Shown here: positions 63,788 to 64,000 of the stretch, piece by piece
Numbering within the stretch: position 1 is the stretch's first letter
How the letters are laid out: each line of letters starts with the position of its first letter
Assembly: GCA_009746045.1 (NCBI GenBank)
Contig: RPFO01000065.1
Span: 4,036,509 to 4,100,508 of the forward strand
DNA: 64,000 nt
Origin: Mesostigma viride
Lineage: Eukaryota > Streptophyta > Mesostigmatophyceae > Mesostigmatales > Mesostigmataceae
Reading direction: 5' to 3'
Program-made: the position numbers and the translations under genes
The notes under the pieces: model-generated
What the model was told of the DNA's origin: nothing
What the model saw: only the letters and a program-made list of their open reading frames with translations
Databases searched by the model: none

Positions 63788-64000
63788 CCCGTGTTTTTTT
63801 ACAACGCGATACATCGCGTTGTAGGGTTAGAACGCGATGTATCGCGTTGTAATCTGACACGTGGCAAACCTAATAAACATGCGATTTTTGGTCTGAAACT
63901 TTCAAAATAGGTCAGGAACATCTCATAGAATTCAAGAAAAAATCCTGGTATTTTTGGTATTTTTTTTGTGACAGCTGCAAACAAATATGTACCACTGAAA
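63788..64000 (-). mobile_element. piggyBac-like element, second copy (runs off the window)
   Basis: After TTAA at 63784-63787 the sequence starts CCCGTGTTTTTTT and matches the right end of the element at 5988-9448 in reverse complement (9448 down to about 9236), with about three differences in 213 bases. The near identity indicates recent mobility. Confidence 0.85.

Overview
The window looks like nuclear DNA of a eukaryotic microbe, most likely a green alga. The evidence is GC-rich exons with clean GT-AG introns, an ammonium transporter of eukaryotic AMT type, plant-like BolA and gankyrin-like genes, a TGTAA poly(A)-type signal, and heavy loading with LTR, LINE and DNA transposons and satellites. 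I cannot assign a genus. Only four host genes are supported, and all four contain introns, so I rebuilt their exons by joining phase-compatible GT-AG borders.

Layout. 0.8-5.4 kb: truncated Ty3/Gypsy chromovirus (integrase plus chromodomain), a GC-rich downstream ORF of unknown function, then a polypurine tract and a 571-bp LTR. 5.4-9.9 kb: LINE fragments interrupted at a TTAA by a 3.46-kb piggyBac-like element that carries a second TTAA element inside. 11.06-17.19 kb (minus): an AMT ammonium transporter fused to two class III nucleotide-cyclase domains (~1,060 aa, five exons). This is the most striking gene here. 17.2-30.7 kb: two hAT-like MITEs, LINE scraps, microsatellites and minisatellites, and a third TTAA-flanked element. 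30.76-38.68 kb (plus): four-exon gankyrin/PSMD10-like ankyrin gene. Its 6.7-kb second intron holds a 5.3-kb terminal-inverted-repeat element filled with about 109 copies of a 26-bp satellite. 38.9-47.3 kb: an almost complete LINE ('LINE A', minus strand) between inverted copies of an unidentified repeat. 48.18-48.65 kb (minus): two-exon BolA2-like gene. 48.91-53.16 kb: 5'-truncated L1-like LINE ('LINE B') with a 14-bp target duplication. 53.60-63.29 kb (plus): ten-exon Ser/Pro/Gly-rich protein that I do not recognise. 63.79 kb to end: a second copy of the piggyBac-like element.

How the parts relate. The AMT-cyclase could couple ammonium passage or sensing to cyclic nucleotide chemistry at a membrane. 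BolA2 belongs to cytosolic Fe-S trafficking (with monothiol glutaredoxins), and gankyrin to proteasome base assembly. No shared pathway is evident. Removing LINE B leaves BolA2 and the Ser/Pro gene as a divergent pair about 690 bp apart, so a shared promoter region was probably split by the insertion. Several microsatellites lie exactly on splice sites (AMT exon-5 acceptor, gankyrin exon-3 donor), and a 71-bp exon-end/donor unit is tandemly repeated in the Ser/Pro gene.
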